Of a stretch of DNA of 64,000 nt, positions 19,726 to 27,593 are shown in pieces. Below the pieces are notes generated by a model. The model worked only from the letters and a program-made list of their open reading frames with translations. It ran no database searches and was not told the DNA's origin. The stretch's first letter is position 1, and each line of letters opens with the position of its first letter. The stretch comes from Planctomycetaceae bacterium. Lineage in GTDB: Bacteria > Planctomycetota > Planctomycetia > Pirellulales > UBA1268. The DNA is taken from the NCBI GenBank assembly GCA_947449135.1, contig CANFQO010000004.1, positions 59,613 through 123,612 on the forward strand. The letters are read 5' to 3'. The position numbers and the translations under genes are program-made.

Positions 19726-19835
19726 GGTGTGTGTTGGGGGGCCGCAGGCAACGCTCGGATGGGCATGAACGCCTCTCAACTGCACAGCCGCGGGCAGAAG
19801 ATGAGTGCGGAAGAATAACGGCACTTTCGCGAGAG

Positions 19836-20786
19836 TCAAGCAGCGGAGCGATGGTTCGATAGCGCCTCGGCGACCGCCTGCCAGCAGAAGCCGGCCGCAT
19901 TGGCCACCTGCCACACGCACAGCAGCAGGATAACCTTCACGCGCATCCACAGCGGGAGTGGCTGGAGTTGTGCGTGCACATGCTGACGTAGTTGCAGGTG
20001 AAGCTTGGTGTCTTCCGACATCGCCCCGCTTCCTCGCCTGGCCCGCAGGCGGTGATACCGCCAGGCTCCGCGGCCGTAGTTGAAATACTGCTTCAGGAAT
20101 CCCCGCAGGCTGCTGCGGTGCTCGTGGCGAACGATGGCCTCCGGGCAGGCCGTCAGCCTCCGACCCGAGGTCCGCCAACGGTCGATGAAATCACGATCCT
20201 CGGCTGCCAGCCGACCGAAAGCGGCGTCGCACCCGCCGATGGCGAGGTAGGCGGCCCGCTCCACCGCAAAGTTGAGACCCGGGAAAAAACGTGGCTCCTG
20301 ACCAGGCGGATTGAAGAACGAATCCACTGCGGCCGTGATCACCTGCCCGGCAGCAGCGTAGGCGTTCTCGGCGTGCGGGTTCTCCACCCCGCCCCCAATC
20401 AGTGCACCAGAGTTTTCGCGACAGGCTCTGGACAGCCGTTCCAGCCAGGTCGCATGCGCCACGCAGTCATCATCGAGAAATGCAAGCAACTCGGCGGAAG
20501 CCGCATCAGCGCCGCGGTTCCGATTCCCCGCGACGCCAAGATTCGGGCCGGGCAGATGCACGAGTCGCAGCCGACTGGAAAACTCCGCGGCGATATCGAC
20601 CACAGGAACGTCGGATGCGTCCACCAGCACGACCTCGAACTGCTCCGACGGAAGCGTCTGAGCAGCAAGCGATTCGAGGCATCGCCGCAACGGCCCAGGA
20701 CGGTTGAACGTCATCACGATCACGCTGACGGTGGCGCCCTTCGCGATTGGTACGTGCGTCGCTGGTGATTCTTGGCTCTGGCACAT
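19836..20786 (-). CDS. Glycosyltransferase family 2 protein
   Basis: A 316-residue GT-A enzyme. It shows VSVIVMTFNRPGPLRRCLESL (nucleotide-binding start), ELLAFLDDDCVAH (the DxD metal site), FFPGLNFAVERAAYLAIGG and RLAAEDRDFIDRWRTSGRRL (an ED acid/base segment). The C-terminus has one likely membrane-associated helix (MRVKVILLLCVWQVANAAGF). The preferred start is ATG 20786 (MCQSQESP), 12 bases after the stop of the next gene upstream, which points to co-transcription; the track start lies inside that gene. Sugar donor unknown. Confidence 0.85.
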   Translation of the reverse strand: MCQSQESPATHVPIAKGATVSVIVMTFNRPGPLRRCLESLAAQTLPSEQFEVVLVDASDVPVVDIAAEFSSRLRLVHLPGPNLGVAGNRNRGADAASAELLAFLDDDCVAHATWLERLSRACRENSGALIGGGVENPHAENAYAAAGQVITAAVDSFFNPPGQEPRFFPGLNFAVERAAYLAIGGCDAAFGRLAAEDRDFIDRWRTSGRRLTACPEAIVRHEHRSSLRGFLKQYFNYGRGAWRYHRLRARRGSGAMSEDTKLHLQLRQHVHAQLQPLPLWMRVKVILLLCVWQVANAAGFCWQAVAEALSNHRSAA

Positions 20787-20797
20787 CGATGACACGC

Positions 20798-21763
20798 CTA
20801 TGGCTGGCTTGACCGTTGAGGCACAAGCCGCCGCCATGCACGCTCGGCCAAGTGACGGCCCTGGCGGAGATAGAAACGAACGCTTCCGAAATCGACCAAT
20901 CCGCCGGTGCTGTCGAATTGAACAATACCTCTGGAGTGGCCTCGCCACAGGCAGACCCAGAGCGCCAGATTACCAGTGTGATTCACGACATAGGCCGCCC
21001 GGGAAAGCAGTTCGGTCACGGCCACCAGCATCACACCGAATTCGCCACGATCCAGTTGCAGGGCGGCATCGTCCAGTTCATGAACGACGACGCCATGACG
21101 ACTTACCGGCATGTCCTCGATGAAAAAGCATCTGGAGCCAAATGCTTCGACAAACAGATCGCGCACCGCCAGTTCGTCGGTCTGGATCAGGATACGGAAG
21201 TCGGGGTGCCGTTCCAGAATCTTCTTCGCCTGATCCACGTAGGCGAGTGGGCTTGCCAGCGTGAGTTCAGTGCTTTTGTCGGTGCCGCGGTAGACCACCG
21301 CGATAGTTCTGGCAGGCTCGATGTCGTAGCGGGCGATCCACTTCGACTGAAACGCCCGAGCGTTCTCCGACGGCTGAAAATAGCGACGCATGACAAGGCC
21401 GAGACGACGGTAATCAATCCAGCAATAGAGGCCGTGATACCTCACCCTCGGCAGCCTCGTCAGCCCTTTGGTGGCGTCGATTGCCCCAGGGCTGAAGAAC
21501 AGCGGATACATGTCGGATGCGTCGCGAGTCTGTTGGGCGTTCCGAAACCACCTGAACGCTTGCGAGAAATCGATCCGCCGGGGCATGTCTCCAGTCTTTT
21601 CCAAAACCTCGGCGATGTTCCAGAGCGCGACGGTACAGGTGGAAAAGAATCCGGATTGGTAGCCGCAGAACAGGGTGCCGTCACGACGGTTGTAGGACCC
21701 CTTGCGACTGAGTGGGATGTTCGCCAAGGGCGTCGAAGCGTGCCGGCTCAACATAGCGATCAC
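20798..21763 (-). CDS. GT23/NodZ-like glycosyltransferase (possible fucosyltransferase)
   Basis: A 321-residue protein. The segment IAVVYRGTDKSTELTLASP (residues 153-171) followed by HPDFRILIQTDELAVRDLF looks like the GDP-binding (H/Y)xRxTDK region and the following I-x-T-D strand of NodZ/FUT8-type alpha-1,6-fucosyltransferases. The C-terminal ELLSRAAYVVNHTGNLALWVCLWRG matches the donor-site NTGNxxxW-like block. The family call is by motif only and could be a related GT-B family. Just downstream of a divergent promoter region shared with the GT11 gene. Confidence 0.5.
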   Translation of the reverse strand: MIAMLSRHASTPLANIPLSRKGSYNRRDGTLFCGYQSGFFSTCTVALWNIAEVLEKTGDMPRRIDFSQAFRWFRNAQQTRDASDMYPLFFSPGAIDATKGLTRLPRVRYHGLYCWIDYRRLGLVMRRYFQPSENARAFQSKWIARYDIEPARTIAVVYRGTDKSTELTLASPLAYVDQAKKILERHPDFRILIQTDELAVRDLFVEAFGSRCFFIEDMPVSRHGVVVHELDDAALQLDRGEFGVMLVAVTELLSRAAYVVNHTGNLALWVCLWRGHSRGIVQFDSTGGLVDFGSVRFYLRQGRHLAERAWRRLVPQRSSQP

Positions 21764-21854
21764 GGCCTAATCACCCAGAATGAATGAACCGATGTATGCG
21801 GGTGCAAGGATAGGATTCCGAACGGCTTTCCGCAAACAGGCCCACGCTGTCCGA

Positions 21855-21885
21855 TTGACAACTCTTCGTGCGTAGCTTGTATGCT
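21855..21885 (+). promoter_or_regulatory. Candidate sigma-70-type promoter for the GT11 gene
   Basis: A perfect -35 TTGACA at 21855-21860 and TATGCT at 21880-21885, spaced 19 bases, in the 157-base divergent gap and 36 bases before the GTG start of the GT11 gene. The spacing is longer than ideal, so confidence is moderate. Confidence 0.42.
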
Positions 21886-21920
21886 CGTCTGTCGCCTACC
21901 AAGAAGCCTGCGAGCCCAGC

Positions 21921-22775
21921 GTGATCATCGTTCAGCTTAAACACGGCTTTGGGAATCAACTCTTTCAGTATGCGACTGCTCGTCGACTCTCGTTGACGTT
22001 GGGAGTGCCACTCAAGCTTGATCTGAGTTTCTACAGGACCCACCGGCTGCGGTCCTATGCTCTTGATCGGCTGAGCATCGAAGCCGATATCGCAACCGCC
22101 TTGGAGATGGTCCGTTGGCGGGGCCCGCGAGTGCTGATACCGATCACCCATCCGCTGGGAATGGTCCCACGCCTCGTGCGGGAACGTGCCTTCACGTTTG
22201 ATCCGTCGATTCTCGCGCTTCCAGATGGCCGTTGCCTTGACGGCTATTGGCAGTCGTACCGTTACTTCGAGGATGTTGCGCCGACCATCCGTCGGGAATT
22301 CGCGGTGAAAGCTCCACCGCCCGACCGCGACCGCCGACTGCTCAACAGGATGGAGCAACGCGATTCCATCTGCCTGCATGTGAGACGGGGGGATTACGTT
22401 TCGAATCCTGTCGTCCGTAAGTTCCACGGCTTCTGTTCCGAAGACTACTACCGTCGTGCTGTCGAGCAACTGGCTGCCCAGCTGCAATCCCCGGAACTCT
22501 TCGTATTTTCCGACGATATGCCCTGGGTGAAACAGCACCTCACGTTCGACATGCCAACGACCCACGTCGATCACCACGCCGCCGACAGCGCTCCCGAGGA
22601 ACTGCGACTGATGGCCGGCTGCCGGCATTTCGTCATCGCCAACAGCACGCTGAGTTGGTGGGCGGCCTGGCTGGCATCCGATCGTGGCGGCGTTGTGTAT
22701 GCGCCACGGCAGTGGTTTGCCGATCCCTCCATGAATAGCACCGACCTCATGCCACCCTCGTGGCATCGAATCTAG
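21921..22775 (+). CDS. Glycosyltransferase family 11 (alpha-1,2-fucosyltransferase)
   Basis: Moves fucose from GDP-fucose to galactose-type acceptors in family members. 284 residues, the usual bacterial size. The N-terminal GFGNQLFQYATARRLSL (9-25) and the GDP-binding HVRRGDYVSNPVVRKFHG (153-170) are diagnostic. EELRLMAGCRHFVIANSTLSWWAAWL is the conserved C-terminal block. The GTG start at 21921 opens directly with IIVQLKHGFGNQ. It is the only plus-strand gene in the glycan island, reading out from the shared divergent gap. Confidence 0.93.
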   Translation: MIIVQLKHGFGNQLFQYATARRLSLTLGVPLKLDLSFYRTHRLRSYALDRLSIEADIATALEMVRWRGPRVLIPITHPLGMVPRLVRERAFTFDPSILALPDGRCLDGYWQSYRYFEDVAPTIRREFAVKAPPPDRDRRLLNRMEQRDSICLHVRRGDYVSNPVVRKFHGFCSEDYYRRAVEQLAAQLQSPELFVFSDDMPWVKQHLTFDMPTTHVDHHAADSAPEELRLMAGCRHFVIANSTLSWWAAWLASDRGGVVYAPRQWFADPSMNSTDLMPPSWHRI

Positions 22776-22826
22776 CTGGCAGTGGAAAAGGCATCCCCGA
22801 CCTGTTTCCACACGGTCGGCTGCACT

Positions 22827-23699
22827 TCAGCGTGGTGGCTGCCCGGTGCAGGCAGTCACAAACGCAGTCCCCGCCCGAGCCCCCGCCGATGTGTCGCTGA
22901 ACGGGAGGCTTGCGCGGACACGGCACAACGCCCGCCTGCCCCGTGCCCAGGCCGTTCGCAGGCCACGGAAGCGGCGATACTCTGGATGCGCGTCGAGGAC
23001 CATGCGTGCCTCGCGGGACTTCACCTCCTCGGACATGTGGTTCGTCAACTGATGCCCCCCGATCCGGATGATGGTGTTGAAGTGCGGAATGCACGCTGGC
23101 GGGCCGTATCGCTTCAGAAGCCGCAGGTAATACTCGCAGTCCATCAGCCAGACGAGGTCTTCGTCGAACAACAGCGGGTCCGCGTTCACGACTCCAAGCA
23201 GGCTCGGGGGCCCTATCGTGTTGACTCCATAGGTCATCGCCGCGCTGGCGAAAGGCGTGAGAGCTTGCGACATCCGTCCTTCCACCATGTGCATGGCGCG
23301 TCCCACACACCACCTCGCGCCTCGATGAAACTCCTGCATCATCTGCCCGAGACTGTCCGGGCCAAACAACAGGTCGTCCTGAAAGAGAATGCGAACCACG
23401 TCGCCAGTAGCCGCTCGAATGCCGGCGTTGAGAGTGTCCGTCGACCGACGCGTGCCGGGCCTGATGTGCACGATTGGCAGGAGATGTCGCCAGCGATCAA
23501 CCACCTGGGTGATCGAGTCATCCTGCGCATTGTCAGCCACGACCACTTCGATGTGCTTCCACTTCTGCAGGAAGATGGAGTGCAGTGCACATGCCAGATA
23601 TTCCGCCCCCTTGCCATGCATCTCATAGCACGGGATGACGACCGACACACGGCTTGAAGCAGCTTCTGGCACCTTGAGGCGGTCTCGGTTAGTTGCCAC
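22827..23699 (-). CDS. Glycosyltransferase family 2 protein
   Basis: A 290-residue GT-A enzyme. It shows VSVVIPCYEMHGKGAEYLACALHSI, IEVVVADNAQDDS, RPGTRRSTDTLNAGIRAATGD, the DxD-type FQDDLLFGPDSL and a DLVWLMDCEYYLRLLKRYG block with a likely catalytic acid. The start chosen is GTG 23699 (VATNRDRLKVPEAASSRVSV), which overlaps the stop of the upstream gene by 11 bases and fits translational coupling; the longer track start lies deep in that gene. The sugar donor is unknown. Confidence 0.82.
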   Translation of the reverse strand: MATNRDRLKVPEAASSRVSVVIPCYEMHGKGAEYLACALHSIFLQKWKHIEVVVADNAQDDSITQVVDRWRHLLPIVHIRPGTRRSTDTLNAGIRAATGDVVRILFQDDLLFGPDSLGQMMQEFHRGARWCVGRAMHMVEGRMSQALTPFASAAMTYGVNTIGPPSLLGVVNADPLLFDEDLVWLMDCEYYLRLLKRYGPPACIPHFNTIIRIGGHQLTNHMSEEVKSREARMVLDAHPEYRRFRGLRTAWARGRRALCRVRASLPFSDTSAGARAGTAFVTACTGQPPR

Positions 23700-24669
23700 G
23701 CACCCAGCGTGTGTACCACCGCGGCAGAAACCGGGCACACTGCCAGGGCGCGGCCCTCTTGAGTATCTCGAAGTACCACGGCCCCGATTCGTAAGCGCGG
23801 CCATCCTGCCCGATGCGCGTGAAAAACGTCACGTCCGTAGGGTAGCTCGGGGCATCCCAGATGTCGACCTGATTGTATTCGTATGACGAAGTCGGGAGCG
23901 TCGTGGTGCCGGTAATGCATCCCTCAACGAGGGCGTTCACGGAGCTCCACTTGCGCTCGTGGAAATCGCCCCCTCGCCTGTCCCAATTGGATCCTGAGAC
24001 ATAGTGCAGAAACGCGTGCTCCCAGATTTCAATCGCAAAGCGGTCATCGTATTGATCGAGGAACGCGTCGGGCAGACAGGAGTGATTCCCGTTCCTCGTA
24101 TTGATCTTGCCGGAGTACGCGAAGCCGCGGACCTTCGCCGTCGGGTGATTCCTCAAATAGTGATAGAGGCCACCACCGGTGTCGGTGTGGACGCCCTCAA
24201 TACACGCTGGGGTGAAATCCAGATCCGTGACAGATGGCACAAGAGCCGTGTTGATGGCGAGTATTCCCGAACCAACCAGATACCGCACGTTGCCACGACG
24301 ATCTTTGCGGCCAGCCAACGCGTAACCGTCGAGAAAGTCGCGAAATGAAAAGTCTCGCAGCAGGAACATGTCGGAATCGATCAGGCAAATGATCGAGCCC
24401 GGTGGTGGTTTCGGCTGATTGCGAAGCACCCCGTGAATGAGCTGCGAGTGCGCGTGGGATGGCTGCAGCGATTTGTCAGGGGCAGCAACGCTCAGCGTCG
24501 GCAAGGAGAGGTCTGCAGCGGCGGCGGCGATATCGGCACGTGCGGACTCGCTGGTTGCCGAGTTGACGATTCGCAACTCGTAGTCGTCACGAAGAAATCG
24601 CCGGAAACATCGTGCCTGAACCGTCATGAACTCAGGCCGATTCGGATAGAACGCGTAGATGATGACCAT
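23689..24669 (-). CDS. Nucleotide-diphospho-sugar-transferase-like protein
   Basis: A 326-residue protein from ATG 24669 (MVIIYAFYPNRPEFMTVQARC). It appears to have a GT-A-like fold: GSIICLIDSDMFLLRDF carries a DxD motif (residues about 97-99), and YLVGSGILAINTALVP follows as in sugar-nucleotide transferases. The C-terminal half is rich in aromatic and Gly residues (YEYNQVDIWDAPSYPTD). It matches no family I can name with confidence. It sits between an acyltransferase gene upstream and a GT2 gene with which it overlaps, so it very likely belongs to the same glycan pathway. Confidence 0.65.
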   Translation of the reverse strand: MVIIYAFYPNRPEFMTVQARCFRRFLRDDYELRIVNSATSESARADIAAAAADLSLPTLSVAAPDKSLQPSHAHSQLIHGVLRNQPKPPPGSIICLIDSDMFLLRDFSFRDFLDGYALAGRKDRRGNVRYLVGSGILAINTALVPSVTDLDFTPACIEGVHTDTGGGLYHYLRNHPTAKVRGFAYSGKINTRNGNHSCLPDAFLDQYDDRFAIEIWEHAFLHYVSGSNWDRRGGDFHERKWSSVNALVEGCITGTTTLPTSSYEYNQVDIWDAPSYPTDVTFFTRIGQDGRAYESGPWYFEILKRAAPWQCARFLPRWYTRWVRGN

Positions 24670-24784
24670 ACAGGCTGGCGCTGAGCGATCGAGGGCAATG
24701 GAGGACTTCTCACCGGCAACGATCAGACCGTGCCCCCCCCCAACCGAGGACGAGGCGGGGACGGCACCTTGGTTTGGCCGATCG

Positions 24785-25891
24785 CTATGTGCGCACAGTG
24801 AGCACGGGCCCACTCGGTGATTGTGGCGAGGAATCCAGGCGTTTCGCAAGTTGCATGAACGGTCGCTCCACGATCATGTAGCTGAGAGTTGAAACGGTCA
24901 GCGTACCCACCAGATACAGCACAACCTGCCAAGCAGGAGGAATCCATTGGAACCTGCTGTTCATGACCACGGAACGGACGAGCATGTTGCAGAGATACGC
25001 TGAGTAGGAGATCGTGGCAATCCACCGAATCGCTGCGGGCACGAACCGACCCGGAAGGGTTGTGATTCGGGCAAAAAGCGGCAACATCAGCGCCGCTCCA
25101 AGCGGGCAGATGAAAAGAAGCCCGGTGCGGGCGAAAAATGAATGACTGGGTGACGAACTCCAGACGAAGCCCACGCAGAAGATGACGAAAGCCAAGCCCA
25201 GGATAGCGAGTGTCTGGCGGATGGCACGGTTTTCAAATGCTCCCTCCTCATTGAAGCACGCTATCAGAACGCCCACCCCAATCGCATCCAGCCGGAACAG
25301 TGCGACTTTGCGAACGCCTTCATCCCACGTGGGATCAGCAAACGCAACGAAAACGCAACGGGCGACCAATGGCAGCACCATCAGAATACAGGCCATGAAC
25401 ACGAATCCACGCCGCGCCGGGAGACACCAGCCACTGCCGATCAGAAGCAGGGGAGCCAGGAGATAAAACCATTCCTCCACAGCGAGGCTCCACGCCTCGG
25501 GGAAGAAATACGGGTGGGGCCAGCAGAGATTCTGGACATACAGCAGAAACGGCCATATCGCCGACCAAGAGATTGCTTTGTATCTACCGACGTAGATGGC
25601 ATTGATTAAGAGATACACGAGATACGCCGGAACGGTCCGCAGCCACCTGCGGCGCCAGAAGCGGGCAAGGGAGAGCGTGCCACTGGTGTAGCTGCGATAG
25701 AGAATTCCACCAACAAGAAACCCGCTCAGCGCAAAGAAAATCTCAACTCCCACCACGCCGCATTCTCCGATACGCAGACTCGTCGACTTGGGGATGGCAG
25801 GCAAGATCGCCATGTGCGCCAGCAGCACCATGATAATGGCGGTGGCTCGCACAAGATCGAGACCGACAATCCGTTCGGGTGCCCGACTCAT
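24785..25891 (-). CDS. Acyltransferase 3 family membrane protein (OafA/YrhL-like)
   Basis: A 368-residue inner-membrane O-acyltransferase with about ten TM segments, of the kind that acetylates surface polysaccharides. It starts at ATG 25891 (MSRAPERIVGLDLVRATAIIMVLLAH), which holds the typical first-helix motif with RA and a TM1 histidine. GVEIFFALSGFLVGGILYRSY is the family's FFVLSGFL block, and SLAVEEWFYLLAPLLL is the SLxVEEWFY motif. The track's 51-residue extension is low-quality sequence. First gene of the minus-strand glycan run. Confidence 0.9.
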   Translation of the reverse strand: MSRAPERIVGLDLVRATAIIMVLLAHMAILPAIPKSTSLRIGECGVVGVEIFFALSGFLVGGILYRSYTSGTLSLARFWRRRWLRTVPAYLVYLLINAIYVGRYKAISWSAIWPFLLYVQNLCWPHPYFFPEAWSLAVEEWFYLLAPLLLIGSGWCLPARRGFVFMACILMVLPLVARCVFVAFADPTWDEGVRKVALFRLDAIGVGVLIACFNEEGAFENRAIRQTLAILGLAFVIFCVGFVWSSSPSHSFFARTGLLFICPLGAALMLPLFARITTLPGRFVPAAIRWIATISYSAYLCNMLVRSVVMNSRFQWIPPAWQVVLYLVGTLTVSTLSYMIVERPFMQLAKRLDSSPQSPSGPVLTVRT

Positions 25892-26013
25892 GACGTCCTG
25901 CTCGTTTCCTGGTCCATACAGATTGTCACTGCGAAACCTCTTCCGACTTGGCTCCGCCGGTGACCGGGGAAAACGCGCAGATGATGACCATGCAAGACCC
26001 GTCTTCGTTTGAC
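25892..26013. other. Intergenic gap before the REP-like element
   Basis: The first part of a 350-base gap between the acyltransferase start and the Cys-rich gene's end. It probably holds the promoter of the minus-strand glycan genes, but I could not pick convincing -35/-10 boxes. The rest of the gap is taken by the REP-like pair (26014-26131) and a terminator (26161-26197). Short ORFs over it, such as KAPDGSPGTPG, are repeat-derived. Confidence 0.5.
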
Positions 26014-26131
26014 ATAAAAGCCCCGGACGGAAGTCCGGGGACACCGGGCCGTTGGGCTTTTCCGAGTTCTACATACCAAGCGGGACGATGTTCTCTCCCG
26101 GTGTCCTCCGGCTTCCGCCGGGGGATTTTAT
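26014..26131. repeat. REP-like inverted pair (BIME-type element), family C
   Basis: Two near-identical arms of about 35 bases lie in opposite orientation. The left arm (26014-26048) contains a perfect hairpin, CCCCGGAC/GTCCGGGG around GGAA, followed by ACACCGGG. The right arm (26097-26131), read on the other strand, is ATAAAATCCCCCGGCGGAAG and continues with GCCGGAGGACACCGGG. Each arm ends in an AT-rich ATAAAA tract outside the stem. The stems differ in sequence but keep pairing (GGAC/GTCC against CGGC/GCCG). The 48-base spacer shows no ORF. Confidence 0.75.
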
Positions 26132-26160
26132 TGAAGGGGTTCGTTATTCCCTCACAATAT

Positions 26161-26197
26161 CAAACAAAAACCCTGCCGGGAGGGGCTCCCGGCAGGG
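26161..26197 (-). terminator. Strong intrinsic terminator for the Cys-rich gene
   Basis: Read on the minus strand, a 12-bp perfect stem (CCCTGCCGGGAG with CTCCCGGCAGGG, GGG loop region) is followed by TTTTTGTTTG. It begins 45 bases after the stop of the minus-strand gene ending at 26242. This is the clearest rho-independent terminator in the window. Confidence 0.85.
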
Positions 26198-26241
26198 CTC
26201 GTTGTGATTGAAGCGGACGGCTCTGATCCATCTGCGACGGA

Positions 26242-26748
26242 CTAGAAACCTGAGTAGGTGACGAGGATGTCGCCGTGCTTCTGGAAGCGGATGATCACCG
26301 AGCAGCCGCAGGCGTAGTCATACTTCACCTGGCCGCAGCCGAGCAGCGTGCACCGCGAAGTCTCGCAGGGGCAGCCCTGGCAGCAGGCCGGCAGGCAGAC
26401 CGGAACGGCTACCATCTTGCAGGTCTCCGGGCTCGTCGGATTGAGGACCGTCTCGTAGGTCGGCTCCTCGCAGCAGCCCTTCGCACACTTGTGCTTGTGG
26501 GCATGCTTGTGGCGATACTTGATGCAGGGATTTGTAGGGCAGCAGGTCTCGGCACCACAGTCGGGCTCAAGGCCGCATGACGGCTCGAGGGTGCAGGCCG
26601 GCTCGAATGCCGAGCAGCCAACTTCAGCAGGTGCCGCACAGCCCGGATCGGCTTGGCGACGATGATGGCCAAAACCCGCGTCGGCGAGCGAGGCGACGGC
26701 AAACGACAGGACGGCCGCAAGACCGCAGAGAAACAGCGAACGACTCAT
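26242..26748 (-). CDS. Small exported cysteine-rich protein
   Basis: A 168-residue protein from ATG 26748, with GGAGG upstream; the track start adds 39 unsupported residues. Residues 1-23 are a signal peptide (SRSLFLCGLAAVLSFAVASLADAG). The mature part has about 25 cysteines in pairs and clusters (CTLEPSCGLEPDCGAETCC, CLPACCQGCPCETSRC) and a His/Lys patch (KYRHKHAHKHKCAKGCC) that could bind metal. It ends with a beta-strand-like VIIRFQKHGDILVTYSGF. I recognise this as a type of small secreted protein of planctomycetes but know no function. A strong terminator follows. Confidence 0.75.
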   Translation of the reverse strand: MSRSLFLCGLAAVLSFAVASLADAGFGHHRRQADPGCAAPAEVGCSAFEPACTLEPSCGLEPDCGAETCCPTNPCIKYRHKHAHKHKCAKGCCEEPTYETVLNPTSPETCKMVAVPVCLPACCQGCPCETSRCTLLGCGQVKYDYACGCSVIIRFQKHGDILVTYSGF

Positions 26749-27036
26749 GAAGTGAGCCTCCAAAAGAAAAGCTGGCAGTGACTGGGGGGACCGCAGAAAA
26801 TTTCCCGCGGGCGAAGCCGGGATGCCGCCCGAAAGCTTCGAGCAACTCTGACACACAGATGGCAAATGTCAAAAAACGCTGTTTTCACCTCGTTTCGGTC
26901 TCAATTCCCACGGTGTGTTCAGAACGGCCACCACCCGGTTGCAGCCATAGTGCACGCCCGTATACACTTCGGCAAAGCCGGCAGGATGCGGCAACCGATC
27001 TGAATGTATTGACTACCCATCCAACTGGAGGCCCGC
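26749..27036. other. Intergenic gap between divergent Cys-rich and toxin-antitoxin genes
   Basis: A 288-base divergent gap that must hold promoters for both sides. On the minus strand a TTGACA lies near 26875 but lacks a good -10. On the plus strand TTGCAG (26939-26944) and TATACA (26961-26966) are spaced 16 bases and could drive the toxin-antitoxin pair. Neither is certain. Confidence 0.35.
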
Positions 27037-27273
27037 GTGACGACGTTGCAAGAGATCATCGCCGCAGTGAAGTCTCTGAGCCCGGCCGACAGGCTCCGTC
27101 TCGTCGACACTGTGTGGGACGAGACATCGCCCGACACGTGGCCGACACCGAGCGAGGAGTGGATCAAGGAAGTACAGCGGCGGTCATCTGAGTACGACGC
27201 CGGCCGAATGTCTGCCTCACCGTGGCCTGAAGTGCAGGCCCGCGCCCGGCGAAAGGCCGGCCTCGATGGCTGA
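27037..27273 (+). CDS. Antitoxin of the ParE-partner addiction-module family
   Basis: A 78-residue protein with the pattern of the addiction-module component family (TIGR02574-like): N-terminal helices LQEIIAAVKSLSPADRLRLVDTVWDE and a SEEWIKEVQRRSSEYDAGRM segment that wraps the toxin, then SPWPEVQARARRK. The GTG start at 27037 has GGAGG six bases upstream. It overlaps the toxin gene by eight bases, the usual antitoxin-first order. It should neutralise the toxin and repress its own promoter, as family members do. Confidence 0.85.
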   Translation: MTTLQEIIAAVKSLSPADRLRLVDTVWDETSPDTWPTPSEEWIKEVQRRSSEYDAGRMSASPWPEVQARARRKAGLDG

Positions 27274-27559
27274 AGTGCTGATCCTGCAGGCGGCCGACGA
27301 CGAGTACGTCGCGGCCCTGCAGTGGTACGCCGAACGAAGCATCGCCGCAGCAATCGGATTCGAAGCGGCTGTCGCCTGCGCAATTGATTCGATCACCGTT
27401 CAGCCCAACTGGCCTCCTGCCTGCGACGAACGGCATCGATTCATCATTGTTCGTCGATATCCGTTCCAGGTCATCTATCGCATCGATGACCCCGCTTCCA
27501 TCGTGGTTGTTGCAATAGCCCATTGCAGCCGTCAGCCTGACTACTGGCGTTACCGGTAA
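27266..27559 (+). CDS. RelE/ParE-family toxin
   Basis: A 97-residue toxin of the RelE/ParE fold: EVLILQAADDEYVAALQWYAERS (first helices), FEAAVACAIDSI, and the C-terminal core HRFIIVRRYPFQVIYRIDDPASIVVVAIAHCSRQPDYW. The R-x-F-P-F-x-V-x-Y-R-I-D strand and the AHCSRxPxYW end are typical. ParE members inhibit gyrase and RelE members cleave mRNA; this sequence cannot be assigned between them. It ends 35 bases before the convergent carA stop. Confidence 0.88.
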   Translation: MAEVLILQAADDEYVAALQWYAERSIAAAIGFEAAVACAIDSITVQPNWPPACDERHRFIIVRRYPFQVIYRIDDPASIVVVAIAHCSRQPDYWRYR

Positions 27560-27593
27560 TCTAAATCAAGGCATCGGCAAATCAATCGCAACG

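Noticed and set aside
26021-26040. Simple terminator for the Cys-rich gene at the left hairpin
   Set aside because: The hairpin has a matching inverted arm at 26097-26131, so it is better described as one arm of a REP-like pair; the real terminator is at 26161-26197.
25948-26211. Plus-strand ORF KAPDGSPGTPG...
   Set aside because: It lies on the REP-like pair and reads through hairpins; best taken as a repeat-derived translation artefact.
26860-26900. Minus-strand TTGACA as promoter of the Cys-rich gene
   Set aside because: No adequate -10 box at a plausible distance.
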